A stretch of DNA of 64,000 bases. It comes from an uncultured Bacteroidales bacterium. Its GTDB lineage: Bacteria; Bacteroidota; Bacteroidia; Bacteroidales; FEN-979. The stretch lies in contig CAJBYO010000085.1 of the NCBI GenBank assembly GCA_903959905.1, positions 62,001-126,000 of the forward strand, in the 5' to 3' direction. Positions 50,066 to 59,808 of the stretch are shown piece after piece. Under the pieces are notes generated by a model. The model did not search any database, was not told where the DNA came from, and saw only the letters and a program-made list of their open reading frames with translations. Position 1 is the stretch's first letter. Every line of letters begins with the position of its first letter. A program made the translations under genes and the position numbers.

Positions 50066-52594
50066 ATGAATCGTTTTTTTTCTTTGCTAATCCTTGGATT
50101 CCTTGTTTTATCTTCAAAATGCATTTCTGCGCAGGATTTCAACCTGGTTGAACTTGACGGCGGTTGGAAATTCCGCAGGGCAGGCACAAAGGAGTGGATG
50201 CCGGCCAAGGTGCCGGGCACCGTTCACCTTGACCTGATGCGCAATAAAATGATCCCCGATCCCTATTTGCATGACAATGAAGAAAAACTTCAATGGATCG
50301 GAGAAACCGGCTGGGAATATTCAAAAACATTCCAATACGCAGAAGAGAAGTTTGCATGGCGCCACATCGACCTGGTGCTGAAAGGGCTTGATACCTATGC
50401 CAACGTTTACCTCAATGATTCCCTGATCCTTGTTGCCGACAACATGTTTCGCGAATGGTATATTGACATTAAAACCATCCTGCACATCGGGCCCAATACC
50501 TTAAGAATCCAGTTCCCTTCCACAATTTCAGAAAATAAAGACCGGTATGCCAAATTGCCCAACAAACTACCCGGCGACGAGAAAGTGGTTTGCCGGAAGG
50601 CAGCCTACCAGTTTGGATGGGACTGGGGACCGAAGCTGGTTACCTGCGGGATCTGGCGGCCTATATACATCCGGGAGTGGAACGCAGTGAATTTATTGGG
50701 GGTACAGTTTATCCAGAAGAAACTCACCGATTCTGTTGCCAACCTGGCTGCTCAATTTACCATGTTTTCCGAACTTGAAGACTCTGCCGATATCAGGCTT
50801 TATCTGGGGAATACAGAAATCCTGCGCCAGCTAGTCTCCGTATCCAAGGGGCCGAACGTGGTCAGGGGTGACTTTTCCATCCGGAATCCCAGGCGCTGGT
50901 GGCCAAACGGCATGGGTTACCCTACCCTGTACAGTTTCCGGTACGAAGTGTATTTCGGTGGCCGACTGGCTGGCGAAGGGAGCCAGAAAATCGGGTTGCG
51001 GACAATTGAACTGGTCCAGGATAAAGATTCCACCGGAAAATCATTTTACTTCAAAGTCAACGATGTTCCTGTTTTCATTAAAGGAGCCAATTATATTCCA
51101 CAGGATAATTTTGTGCCACGGGTCACCGACTCTGTATACAAAGCACTCATCACGGATGTTAAACGGGCAAACATGAACATGCTCAGGGTGTGGGGCGGCG
51201 GCATCTATGAAAATGACATCTTTTATGACTTATGCGACGAAAACGGGATCATGGTGTGGCAGGACTTCATGTTTGCCTGTGCCATGTACCCAGGCGATAA
51301 AGCCTTTCTTGACAATGTACGGGATGAAGCGATACAGAATATTGTAAGGCTGCGCCGACATGCATGTATCGCCGTATGGTGCGGCAATAACGAGATTGAT
51401 GAAGGCTGGAAGAACTGGGGATGGCAAAAACAATACGGTTACAATGCCGAAGATTCTGCAGCTATATATAAAACCTACCGTACGATCTTCAACCTGATCC
51501 TGCCTAATAACGTGAGGCGGTTTGATACTGCAAGAGCATATATAGCCTCCTCCCCGCTCCACGGATGGGGCCGCCCTGAAAGCCTCACCGAAGGAGATTC
51601 GCATTACTGGGGGGTATGGTGGGGAAAAGAGCCCTTTGAAATTTACCTGAAGAAAGTGGGCCGGTTTATGTCAGAATACGGATTCCAGGGATTTCCTGAT
51701 TATTCCACCATCAAAAAATTCACCTCCCCGGAAGACAGGGTGGCAGGATCTGCAGTTATGAAAGCCCACCAGAAGCACCCCACCGGTTTTGAAACCATCG
51801 ATGAATACCTTCTCAGGGATTACAGGAAGCCAAAGAACTTTGAATCCTACGGTTATGTAAGCCAGCTGCTCCAGGCCAAAGGAATCATTTCGGCCATTGA
51901 AGCACATCGCAGGGCAAAACCTTATTGCATGGGAACCATGTACTGGCAACTGAATGATTGCTGGCCGGTGGTATCATGGTCGTCGCGCGATTATTTCGGA
52001 AAAAAGAAAGCCTTGCAATATGCTCTCCCGGCTGCGTTTGATGCCGTACTCATCTCTCCGGTGGTTGAAAACGGCCATGTGAAGGTGTTTATAAATTCTG
52101 ACAATCAGGAGCTCCTGCATGGAATCATGACCGTTAAAGTACTTGATTTTTCGGGTAATCTATACTCAGATGAAGGGTTTGATGTTGACGTCCCTGAAAA
52201 CTCCTCACTGGTATATTACGATACATTACAGTCGGGCTTGCTCGGGAACCTTAACCCAAAGGAAATATTGCTGCTGGTTACCTTTAAAAACAACGGTTTC
52301 CCAAAAATAGAAGCTAAGAACCTGCTCTATTTCGTGGCACCTAAAGACCTTGAATTACCTGTTCCTTCCATTGAGAAAGAGGTTACAGCAAACACAACAG
52401 GGTACAACATTCATCTTTCGAGTGAGATTCTGGTAAAGAACCTCCATTTGTCAACATCCGCCGAAGGGCGTTTCTCCAATAACTATTTTGATCTGCTACC
52501 CGGCGAATCGGTTGACATTCAGTTTACAACTCAGAAAAAGAGTCAGAAACCCGGAGACTTGTTTGACGTAAGGAGCTTGACTGACACATATTAA
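50066..52594 (+). CDS. GH2 beta-mannosidase
   Basis: The ATG at 50066 gives 842 residues with a signal peptide (about 1-20, SSKCISAQ). Domains in order: a sugar-binding sandwich (about 30-200), immunoglobulin-like part, then the (beta/alpha)8 domain with RVWGGGIYENDIFYDLCDENGIMVWQDFMFAC, the acid/base WCGNNEIDEG (NE) and nucleophile SEYGFQGFP (E), then a C-terminal sandwich. It removes beta-mannosyl residues from the non-reducing end, probably from N-glycan-type or mannan fragments. It is the first gene before a GH92 enzyme (20-base gap). Confidence 0.92.
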   Translation: MNRFFSLLILGFLVLSSKCISAQDFNLVELDGGWKFRRAGTKEWMPAKVPGTVHLDLMRNKMIPDPYLHDNEEKLQWIGETGWEYSKTFQYAEEKFAWRHIDLVLKGLDTYANVYLNDSLILVADNMFREWYIDIKTILHIGPNTLRIQFPSTISENKDRYAKLPNKLPGDEKVVCRKAAYQFGWDWGPKLVTCGIWRPIYIREWNAVNLLGVQFIQKKLTDSVANLAAQFTMFSELEDSADIRLYLGNTEILRQLVSVSKGPNVVRGDFSIRNPRRWWPNGMGYPTLYSFRYEVYFGGRLAGEGSQKIGLRTIELVQDKDSTGKSFYFKVNDVPVFIKGANYIPQDNFVPRVTDSVYKALITDVKRANMNMLRVWGGGIYENDIFYDLCDENGIMVWQDFMFACAMYPGDKAFLDNVRDEAIQNIVRLRRHACIAVWCGNNEIDEGWKNWGWQKQYGYNAEDSAAIYKTYRTIFNLILPNNVRRFDTARAYIASSPLHGWGRPESLTEGDSHYWGVWWGKEPFEIYLKKVGRFMSEYGFQGFPDYSTIKKFTSPEDRVAGSAVMKAHQKHPTGFETIDEYLLRDYRKPKNFESYGYVSQLLQAKGIISAIEAHRRAKPYCMGTMYWQLNDCWPVVSWSSRDYFGKKKALQYALPAAFDAVLISPVVENGHVKVFINSDNQELLHGIMTVKVLDFSGNLYSDEGFDVDVPENSSLVYYDTLQSGLLGNLNPKEILLLVTFKNNGFPKIEAKNLLYFVAPKDLELPVPSIEKEVTANTTGYNIHLSSEILVKNLHLSTSAEGRFSNNYFDLLPGESVDIQFTTQKKSQKPGDLFDVRSLTDTY

Positions 52595-52614
52595 CCTCGT
52601 TCAACTGCACAATT

Positions 52615-55575
52615 ATGACATTCACCCTGAATTTCAGAAAAACCCTCTTCATGATTGCCTCAGCCGGACTCACCGGCTTCATCTCAATCGCTGCTGAAGC
52701 GCAGCAGCCAACTTTGCCTGCCAGCTATGTCAACCCTTTTATTGGTACCGGCGGTCACGGACATACCTTTCCGGGCGCAAGTGTGCCATTTGGCATGGTT
52801 CAGCTCAGCCCCGACACCCGTCTTGACGGCTGGGACGGTTGTTCTGCTTACCACGGAAGCGATACTGTCATATATGGCTTCAGCCATACCCACCTGAGTG
52901 GCACCGGTTGTTCCGATTACGGTGATATCCTGTTGATGCCGGCCACGGGGAGTGTCAGCCTGAAAGATTATGCCTATGCCTCCTCTTTTAAGAAAAATGA
53001 GGAGCAGGCATCACCGGGATATTACCGGGTGAAACTCGCCCGGAACCAGGTCACCGCAGAGTTGACCGCGACTGCCCGGGCCGGATTTCACAGATTTACA
53101 TATGAATCATCAGATCAGGAAAATATAGTCATTGACCTGAAGCATCGCGATAAGGTCATTGAGTCCGGTTTAAAGGTAACAGGAAACGATGAAATTGAAG
53201 GTTTTCGCATTTCCCAGGCATGGGCACAGAAGCAGATGGTCTACTTTGTGGCCAAATTCTCTAAACCGTTCAAATCGTTCGTTATTTCGTCGGGTGACAC
53301 ACAATCATCGGATGTAAAAGAGGTGAACGGTGACAATATAAAGGCATGCTTTACTTTCAACTCTTCCATGAACGGGCAGGTTTTGGTGAAAGTCGGCATC
53401 TCTGCCGTCAGTGTTGAGGGAGCCCGTAAAAACCTGGAGGCAGAGATCCCCGGATGGAATTTTGATTCAGTGGCAAACCAGGCTGCTTCACTCTGGAACC
53501 GTGAACTGGGAAAGATCGTTGTGGAAGGGGGAACCAAAGATCAGAATGCTATTTTCTATACAGCGCTGTATCACACCATGCTGCAGCCAAACATCTACAA
53601 CGATGTTGACGGGAAATACCGCGGCCGCGACCTGGCGGTGCACCAGACTGACGGTTTTGACTATTATACGGTTTTTTCACTCTGGGACACCTATCGTGCT
53701 GCAAACCCGCTTTATACCATCATTGAGCCAAAGCGTGTAAGTGATTTCATCAATACCTTCCTCAGGCAATATGATGAAGGGGGTATGCTGCCGGTGTGGG
53801 AACTGTCAGGCAATGAGACCGGCTGCATGATCGGTTACCACTCAGTTTCCGTCATTGCCGATGCCTGGCTGAAAGGCATTGCGGGATTTGACAGTGAAAA
53901 AGCATTTAAAGCCATGAAGAACAGCGCGGACCAGGACCGGCTGGGGTTGAAATATTACAAAACCATGGGATATATCCCTTCCGACCGGGAAGGTGAATCG
54001 GTATCAAAAACCCTGGAATACGCCTACGACGACTGGTGCATTGCCATGATGGCCAAATCGCTTGGGAAAGAGGACGATTACAAAAAATACCTGATGCGGG
54101 CCCAGAATTACAAAAACGTCTACGACAGGATCACAGGCTTCATGCGCGCCAAATCAAACAGTACCTGGTTCACCCCTTTTGACCCGTCCGAGGTAAACTT
54201 CAACTATACCGAAGCAAATGCATGGCAATACAGTTTCTATGTACCGCAGGATATCAGCGGGCTGGCGATGCTGATGGGAGGCCGTGAAAAATTTGCTGCG
54301 AAACTTGATGACTTGTTTGCTGCAGACACCAAAACAACCGGACGGAACCAGGCAGACATCACAGGGCTTATCGGACAGTATGCCCATGGCAATGAACCAA
54401 GCCATCACATGGCCTATCTTTATGATTATGCCGGCACCCCATGGAAAACCCAGGAAATGGTTCACCGCATCTGCAACGATTTCTATAAAAACGCACCCGA
54501 CGGGTTGATCGGCAATGAAGACTGCGGGCAGATGTCGGCCTGGTATGTTCTGAGTGCCATGGGCTTTTACCCGGTCACCCCGGGTTCGGGCAACTATGCT
54601 TTTGGCTCCCCGGTTTTTCCGAAAGCCACCATCAGGCTTGACAACGGCAAATCATTCGTCATCAGGGCCATCAACATAAGCGACCAAAATTTCTATATTC
54701 AATCGGCCAGCCTGAATGGAAGGCCGTTTACAAAGTGTTTCATCACCCACGCCGAACTGTTAAAAGGCGGAGAACTGACATTTAACATGGGGCCACAGCC
54801 CAACAAAGCCTGGGGCGTTGGTTTTGGAGGGTTTCCCGAGACCTATATTTCAGAATACCAGACCATCCCGGTACCTTCTGTCTTCCAGGGAAGCCACACA
54901 TTCATGGACTCAACCATTGTCGGCCTTACCTGTGCGTTGTATAATGTAAAGATACATTACACCCTCGACGGTTCTGAACCAACCATGAGGTCAGCCGTTT
55001 ACCAGCGACCGCTTACACTCAGAAAAACCACGCTGCTTAAGACTTTTGCGGTAACCAACGAGTTGAAAAAATCCCTGGTGGCGGAAGCAAAATTCCTTCT
55101 CATTCCCAAGAACAGGAAGATATCCTTGAGCACAGCATATGCCGGACAATATGCAGCTGGTGGTGACCTGGCGCTTATTGACTTTACACGGGGCGGCGAA
55201 AGCTTCCACACCGGTGCCTGGCAAGGCTACGAAGGGGTCAATATTGAAGCTGTTGTTGACCTTGGCACGTTGCAGCCGGTGCACAAAGTCTCCCTTGGAT
55301 GCATCCAGGACCAGGGATCGTGGATATTCATGCCAGCCGAGGTTTCATGGTGGGTATCAGACGACGGTACAAACTTCAACCCGGTGTCAACGATCCCGAA
55401 CGATGTTGACGAACATCACAACGGTGCAGTGACCAGGGAGTTCGCAGCAAACCTCAAAGGCGCCAAAATCCGGTATATAAAAGTCGTTGCCAAAAATCGT
55501 GGCGTGTGCCCTGAATGGCATCCGGGTGCGGGGAACAAGGCGTGGATTTTTGCGGATGAAATAACAGTTGAATAA
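52615..55575 (+). CDS. GH92 alpha-mannosidase with CBM/F5-8-type tail
   Basis: A 986-residue protein with a signal peptide (about 1-27, SIAAEAQQ). The GH92 core carries YVNPFIGTGGHGHTFPGASVPFGMVQLSPDTR at the start, FSHTHLSGTGCSDYGD, YTVFSLWDTYRAANPL, GGMLPVWELSGNETGCMIG, GQYAHGNEPSHHMAYLYDYAG and GNEDCGQMSAWYVLSAMGFYPV (general acid/base Glu and Asp area). The C-terminal 250 residues have a chitobiase-like HYTLDGSEPTMRSAVY region and a discoidin-like strand-rich end. It removes alpha-mannose with the neighbouring beta-mannosidase, which points to host/plant glycan use. Confidence 0.94.
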   Translation: MTFTLNFRKTLFMIASAGLTGFISIAAEAQQPTLPASYVNPFIGTGGHGHTFPGASVPFGMVQLSPDTRLDGWDGCSAYHGSDTVIYGFSHTHLSGTGCSDYGDILLMPATGSVSLKDYAYASSFKKNEEQASPGYYRVKLARNQVTAELTATARAGFHRFTYESSDQENIVIDLKHRDKVIESGLKVTGNDEIEGFRISQAWAQKQMVYFVAKFSKPFKSFVISSGDTQSSDVKEVNGDNIKACFTFNSSMNGQVLVKVGISAVSVEGARKNLEAEIPGWNFDSVANQAASLWNRELGKIVVEGGTKDQNAIFYTALYHTMLQPNIYNDVDGKYRGRDLAVHQTDGFDYYTVFSLWDTYRAANPLYTIIEPKRVSDFINTFLRQYDEGGMLPVWELSGNETGCMIGYHSVSVIADAWLKGIAGFDSEKAFKAMKNSADQDRLGLKYYKTMGYIPSDREGESVSKTLEYAYDDWCIAMMAKSLGKEDDYKKYLMRAQNYKNVYDRITGFMRAKSNSTWFTPFDPSEVNFNYTEANAWQYSFYVPQDISGLAMLMGGREKFAAKLDDLFAADTKTTGRNQADITGLIGQYAHGNEPSHHMAYLYDYAGTPWKTQEMVHRICNDFYKNAPDGLIGNEDCGQMSAWYVLSAMGFYPVTPGSGNYAFGSPVFPKATIRLDNGKSFVIRAINISDQNFYIQSASLNGRPFTKCFITHAELLKGGELTFNMGPQPNKAWGVGFGGFPETYISEYQTIPVPSVFQGSHTFMDSTIVGLTCALYNVKIHYTLDGSEPTMRSAVYQRPLTLRKTTLLKTFAVTNELKKSLVAEAKFLLIPKNRKISLSTAYAGQYAAGGDLALIDFTRGGESFHTGAWQGYEGVNIEAVVDLGTLQPVHKVSLGCIQDQGSWIFMPAEVSWWVSDDGTNFNPVSTIPNDVDEHHNGAVTREFAANLKGAKIRYIKVVAKNRGVCPEWHPGAGNKAWIFADEITVE

Positions 55576-55581
55576 AATATA

Positions 55582-55736
55582 AATGACGAATATGCGAATA
55601 ACGAATATGCGAATAAAACGCTACTTGTCAAGTTAGGAATCAAACAGATGAGCACCCCATTCGCATATTCGTTATTCGCATATTCGTCATTCACATATTC
55701 GTTATTCGCATATTCGTAATTCGCATATTCGTCATT
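55582..55736. repeat. Inverted cluster of GAATATGCGAATAAC repeats
   Basis: Left copies of ACGAATATGCGAAT (55587-55614) face several right-hand copies of ATTCGCATATTCGT (55659-55736), so the spacer can fold over a central 45 bases. It lies between GH92 and the EamA transporter. Confidence 0.7.
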
Positions 55737-55757
55737 TCATTAGTTTTTTAATTACAC

Positions 55758-56639
55758 ATGCCAACCACCAAACTCCAATCCGACCTTCTCCTCCTGCTGG
55801 CTGCAGTGATCTGGGGCTTTGCCTTTGTGGCCCAGCGGATCGGGATGGATTATGTTGGGCCGTTTACATACAACGGGGTGCGGTTTGCCCTGGGCACGGT
55901 TGTTCTCCTCCCCTTCCTTTTCAGGCAGGCATCGAAATCGGCGCCACTGATTATCTCAACACATCCTGCTGACCGCCGCAAAATCATCATTGGGAGCCTT
56001 ATGACGGGACTTCTCCTCTTTGGCGGCGTATCGCTCCAGCAACTGGGCCTGCAACAAACCACAGCCGGGAAAGCCGGGTTTATCACCGGGCTGTACGTTG
56101 TATTCGTCCCGATCGTTGGACTCCTGTTCGGTCAGCGGTCGCATTTAACAATGTGGCTGGGTGCGGCGCTTTCATTGACCGGCCTTTACCTGCTGAGCAT
56201 GACAAGCGGATTTACCATTGAACCCGGTGACAAACTGGTCCTTTACTGTGCTGTGGTTTTCACATTCCATGTACTTTTTATCGCATGGCTCTCCCCCATG
56301 ATGAACAGTTACCTGCTGGCAATTATACAGTTTACGATTTGCGCCCTTCTGAACCTTGTCATTGCTTTCGCCATTGAACCGGTTAACCTTGTATCGGTCA
56401 TGCAGGCATGGCTGCCCATTGCATACGGAGGGATCTTATCGGTCGGAATTGCCTACACCATCCAGGTGGTGGCACAAAAAACTGCACATCCCGCCTATGC
56501 ATCAATCATTCTCAGCCTTGAAGCAGTATTTGCTGTATTGGGTGGATGGATGATCCTTCATGAGCAGTTTACGTTGCGGATGATGACCGGGTGTGCGTTG
56601 ATGCTGGTGGGAATGGTTGTGGTGCAAAAGAAATGGTGA
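55758..56639 (+). CDS. EamA/DMT-family membrane transporter
   Basis: A 293-residue protein of ten predicted membrane segments in two EamA halves (LLLAAVIWGFAFVAQRIGMDYVGPF and AVVFTFHVLFIAWLSPMMNSY), with YTIQVVAQKTAHPAYASIILSLEAVFAVLGG in the second half, a typical drug/metabolite transporter signature. Substrate unknown. Its end runs into a TGGTAAAATGGTGAAATGG repeat (56636-56668). Confidence 0.9.
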   Translation: MPTTKLQSDLLLLLAAVIWGFAFVAQRIGMDYVGPFTYNGVRFALGTVVLLPFLFRQASKSAPLIISTHPADRRKIIIGSLMTGLLLFGGVSLQQLGLQQTTAGKAGFITGLYVVFVPIVGLLFGQRSHLTMWLGAALSLTGLYLLSMTSGFTIEPGDKLVLYCAVVFTFHVLFIAWLSPMMNSYLLAIIQFTICALLNLVIAFAIEPVNLVSVMQAWLPIAYGGILSVGIAYTIQVVAQKTAHPAYASIILSLEAVFAVLGGWMILHEQFTLRMMTGCALMLVGMVVVQKKW

Positions 56640-56676
56640 GATGGTAAAATGGTGAAATGGGGTGGTGAAAGGTTTT

Positions 56677-56684
56677 TATCTTTG
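56677..56684 (+). promoter_or_regulatory. -7 promoter element of the M64 peptidase gene
   Basis: TATCTTTG lies 38 bases before the ATG at 56722 and downstream of the first ATG of the longer frame at 56662, so it decides the start. Confidence 0.5.
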
Positions 56685-56721
56685 TAGTTTCAAATTGACG
56701 AATACAGATTTTCAGCTATAT

Positions 56722-58068
56722 ATGAAAAAGACGATTTATCTTTCCGTGCTGATTCAGACCTTGATACTGGCATGTCCTATGGCCGGTCGTTCCCAGAACA
56801 GTGTCAGCATCACTTCGCAGACGGCTATTGCGCAGCCTGAACAGTCTGTTGTTTTTGATGAATATTTTACCGGGCAAACCCTCCGGGTTGACTATCTTCT
56901 TGCTGGTGATGCTCAATCGGAAATCGCCTATTTTTCCGGCATGAAGCAGGAACCTGCCTGGGGTGGTCCGCACAGGAATCTCACCGATCCATTCGGCTTT
57001 GGAACATACCGTTACTCTGCCTATGATTCGGCTACGAATAAACTGCTTTTCTCGCGCGGGTTCAGCACGCTCTTCCAGGAATGGAAAGGCACGGAAGAAG
57101 CAAAAATCATGAAAAAAGCGTATCCGATGGCCGCAGTAATGCCATTTCCCAAAAACACCATACGGTTTGTCATTGAAAAAAGGTCATTTGAAACCGATCA
57201 GTTTGAAATGTTGTTTCAGCGGTTTATAAACCCGACTGATTATTTCATCAGCAGGGAGAGCATCCATCCTTATAAATTCACAAAGATAAAAGATGCAGGA
57301 AATCCGGAGAATCACGTTGATGTTGCCTTCCTGGCAGAGGGTTATACATCCCTCGAGATGGATAAATTCAGGGCGGATGCCGGCAGGATGTGCAAATATT
57401 TCATGTCAATCGAACCTTATACAAGTGACTCAAACAAATTCAACTTCTACGCTGTAGAATCCCCTTCCGATGAATCGGGCGTGACAATTCCGGGTAAAGA
57501 CATATTTGTAAACACCAACATTCACAGCAGTTTTTACACATTTGACATGGACAGGTACCTCACTACCGCCGATACAAAATCAGTGTATGATATTGCGGCA
57601 TCTGTTCCTTATGATGTCATTTTTGTGCTTGTCAACAGCAAACGCTACGGAGGTGGCGGTTTCTACAACCATTACGGGCAGGGAACCGTCGACCACCAGC
57701 TGTCTGAGATTGTTGCCATTCATGAGTTCGGCCATGAGTTCGCCGGTCTCGCCGATGAATATTATTCTTCCCAGATCACCTATTCTGATTATTACAACCT
57801 GAAATTTGAGCCATGGGAACCAAACATCACCACCAATGTTCATTTTGGTGCCAAGTGGAAATCAATGGTCGCAGATGGGACCCCGATCCCGACCCCGCGG
57901 GAGGAGAAATTCAAGGGTGTTACCGGCATGTTTGAGGGAGGCGGCTACCTTTCAAAGGGAATTTACAGCCCGCAGATGGATTGCCGCATGAAGGGAAATG
58001 AAGCCCCGGGCTTCTGTCCTGCCTGCAAAGAAGCCATCAGGAAGATGATCCGGTTCTACGCAGATTAG
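56722..58068 (+). CDS. M64-family secreted metallopeptidase
   Basis: The ATG at 56722 gives 448 residues with a signal peptide (about 1-24, CPMAGRSQ). The N-terminal 170 residues are a beta-rich M64 propeptide-like domain. The catalytic part has HVDVAFLAEGYTSLEMDKF and AIHEFGHEFAGLADEYY, i.e. the HExxH zinc motif with the third ligand (Asp/Glu) nearby, and a Cys-rich end (DCRMKG...CPACKE). M64 enzymes include the IgA peptidase of Clostridium ramosum; here the role is general protein breakdown unless shown otherwise. Confidence 0.88.
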   Translation: MKKTIYLSVLIQTLILACPMAGRSQNSVSITSQTAIAQPEQSVVFDEYFTGQTLRVDYLLAGDAQSEIAYFSGMKQEPAWGGPHRNLTDPFGFGTYRYSAYDSATNKLLFSRGFSTLFQEWKGTEEAKIMKKAYPMAAVMPFPKNTIRFVIEKRSFETDQFEMLFQRFINPTDYFISRESIHPYKFTKIKDAGNPENHVDVAFLAEGYTSLEMDKFRADAGRMCKYFMSIEPYTSDSNKFNFYAVESPSDESGVTIPGKDIFVNTNIHSSFYTFDMDRYLTTADTKSVYDIAASVPYDVIFVLVNSKRYGGGGFYNHYGQGTVDHQLSEIVAIHEFGHEFAGLADEYYSSQITYSDYYNLKFEPWEPNITTNVHFGAKWKSMVADGTPIPTPREEKFKGVTGMFEGGGYLSKGIYSPQMDCRMKGNEAPGFCPACKEAIRKMIRFYAD

Positions 58069-58138
58069 GATTTAATTCAAAAAATCTTCCGGCTTTTAAT
58101 ATTCATTATTTAAGCCTCATCCTCCTAGAAACGCTGAG

Positions 58139-58205
58139 TACCGCACAATCGTCAATCGTCAATCTAACAATTCATTCGTCATTCGTAATTCGTCCAATCG
58201 TAAAT
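58139..58205. repeat. AATCGTCAATCGTCAAT-type short repeats
   Basis: Copies of AATCGTCAAT, ATTCGTCATTCGTAATTCGT and AATCGTAAATC lie between the M64 gene and the convergent barrel-protein gene. Similar in style to the 55582-55736 cluster. Confidence 0.5.
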
Positions 58206-58226
58206 CCTTCTCTTTCCCTTCCAGGT

Positions 58227-58901
58227 TTACTTCGACAACTTAAACGAGTACCCAATCGTTGCTCCCAGCGACATACTTCTCGCCACCACGAACGCATCTT
58301 CCAGCACATCACTGAGCCCATAGTGGTAAGTGATTCTGAAAATGACATCCCCCGGTCCCAGCTGATAGGAACATCCTGCCTCGCCTACCCAGGAAAGGTC
58401 TACCTCATTAAATTTGGAAAAAGGCATAAAGAACCTGTAATACGGCCCTGAAAAAAGCGTGCCGCCATTGGGGGTCCCTACTGTGAAATCAACCTGCGGG
58501 CCGGTGGCAATCTGAAGTCCGAACTTACTTTGCGGAATATGGAAACGATAACCGGCCAGCAGCGACAGACCGACATAGTGTTGTTTTGCGGGCGTTGTCC
58601 ATGGCCACCCGATGGAATCGGTGAACGTTACGTTTGACAATCCCTTTTGACTGTAGTGGAACCCTGTGGAAAGGAAAAAGTTTTTGCCGAGGTCAATGTC
58701 GACATTCATGGCCAGTGCGAGCGAGCCGGCATTGCTGTTGATGGTCATTGAATCGAGCAGGTAATCCATCCGGTCGATGCGTTCATATTCAGCAATACTG
58801 GTGTGTGTGCCGAGAAATCCGGCCTGGATGCCGATGGAGTTTTGGGCGAGGAGGTTAAACGATAGCAGGATAAAAAACAGGAAGATGATCACCTTTTTCA
58901 T
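58227..58901 (-). CDS. Outer-membrane barrel (porin-family) protein
   Basis: A 224-residue protein with a signal peptide (about 1-19, LSFNLLAQ) and eight-stranded barrel features: SIGIQAGFLGTH, LSTGFHYSQKGLS, LSLLAGYRFHIP, VSFSL-like C-terminus ATIGYSFKLSK. This is the PorT/OmpW-like small barrel type. It converges on the M64 gene. The -7 box on the minus strand lies at 58952-58959. Confidence 0.65.
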   Translation of the reverse strand: MKKVIIFLFFILLSFNLLAQNSIGIQAGFLGTHTSIAEYERIDRMDYLLDSMTINSNAGSLALAMNVDIDLGKNFFLSTGFHYSQKGLSNVTFTDSIGWPWTTPAKQHYVGLSLLAGYRFHIPQSKFGLQIATGPQVDFTVGTPNGGTLFSGPYYRFFMPFSKFNEVDLSWVGEAGCSYQLGPGDVIFRITYHYGLSDVLEDAFVVARSMSLGATIGYSFKLSK

Positions 58902-58951
58902 GGGGAATGAGAATTTGAATGATGGAGTATACCAAACAATGTTATCAGAGG

Positions 58952-58959
58952 CAAAAGTA
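58952..58959 (-). promoter_or_regulatory. -7 promoter element of the barrel-protein gene
   Basis: The minus strand reads TACTTTTG, 51 bases before the ATG at 58901. Confidence 0.45.
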
Positions 58960-59052
58960 AGGAAGTTCGGGCAAATAATACCCCTTTGGTGTTGATATCA
59001 AATGGTGGGCGGTACGTTGGACCTGCCTTCTCTATGTCGCGGATAGTAATAT

Positions 59053-59808
59053 CTAATTCTCGTCCGTAGAAATATCCCTTATAAATTCCCTGGAAACGGG
59101 CAGAGGGATTGAGATACTATCCTTTCGCAATTCACAGGTTCGCTTTTTCCGGTCGATACGATATAAATACGAAAGGTTGACCAGAGTGGATCGTGAAATG
59201 CGTACAAAATGCTTATGCGGCAACAGCTTGAACAAGCTTCCAAGGTTCAGTGTCACTATCTCCGACTGGTCAGAGGTGAAATTGATAACCGTGTAGTTCC
59301 CATCTGCAGTGGCATAGAACACCTCAGCAGGATCAATCAGCAGGAACCCGGCACGGGTATTCAACTTTAACCGGTCATCGTGATGCAGGTGGTGAAGCAG
59401 GTGGTCAATCTTCTGAACAAAATCAGCGGCAGTCCGGTTTTTCTGGAATCGATTCACCGTTTCTGCAAGGTCAGCCGGATCAACCGGTTTGAGAAGGTAA
59501 TCAAATGCTGCAACCTTGAATGCCTGAATGGCATATTCATCATACGCAGTCACAAAAATAATCGCAGGATTCAACTGAAGGTTTCGCAATTCATGAACCA
59601 TGTCAAAGCCTGTTTTTCTTGGCATCCGAATATCAAGAAAAATCAGGTCCGGTGTATGTTTGACAATGGCCTCAAGTCCGCCATCAGCGTCCTCAGCCGT
59701 TGCTACAACATCTATCTCAGGATGCCCCTGCAGCAATGCAAAAAGCACATCCCGTGCTTCAGCTTCATCATCAATGATAATCGTTTTATAACTGTTGGTT
59801 GTTTTCAT
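59053..59808 (-). CDS. LytTR-type response regulator
   Basis: A 251-residue regulator. The receiver domain (about 8-125) has the acidic pair DDE (13-15), phospho-accepting D59 in FLDIRMP and the LKPVDPADL Lys. The LytTR DNA-binding domain (about 150-250) has LNTRAGFLLIDPAEVFYATADGNYTVINF and HFVRISRSTLVNLSYLYRIDRK. It is the partner of the sensor kinase gene, which it overlaps by 23 bases (59786-59808). It probably controls genes for polysaccharide or carbohydrate functions. Confidence 0.92.
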   Translation of the reverse strand: MKTTNSYKTIIIDDEAEARDVLFALLQGHPEIDVVATAEDADGGLEAIVKHTPDLIFLDIRMPRKTGFDMVHELRNLQLNPAIIFVTAYDEYAIQAFKVAAFDYLLKPVDPADLAETVNRFQKNRTAADFVQKIDHLLHHLHHDDRLKLNTRAGFLLIDPAEVFYATADGNYTVINFTSDQSEIVTLNLGSLFKLLPHKHFVRISRSTLVNLSYLYRIDRKKRTCELRKDSISIPLPVSREFIRDISTDEN

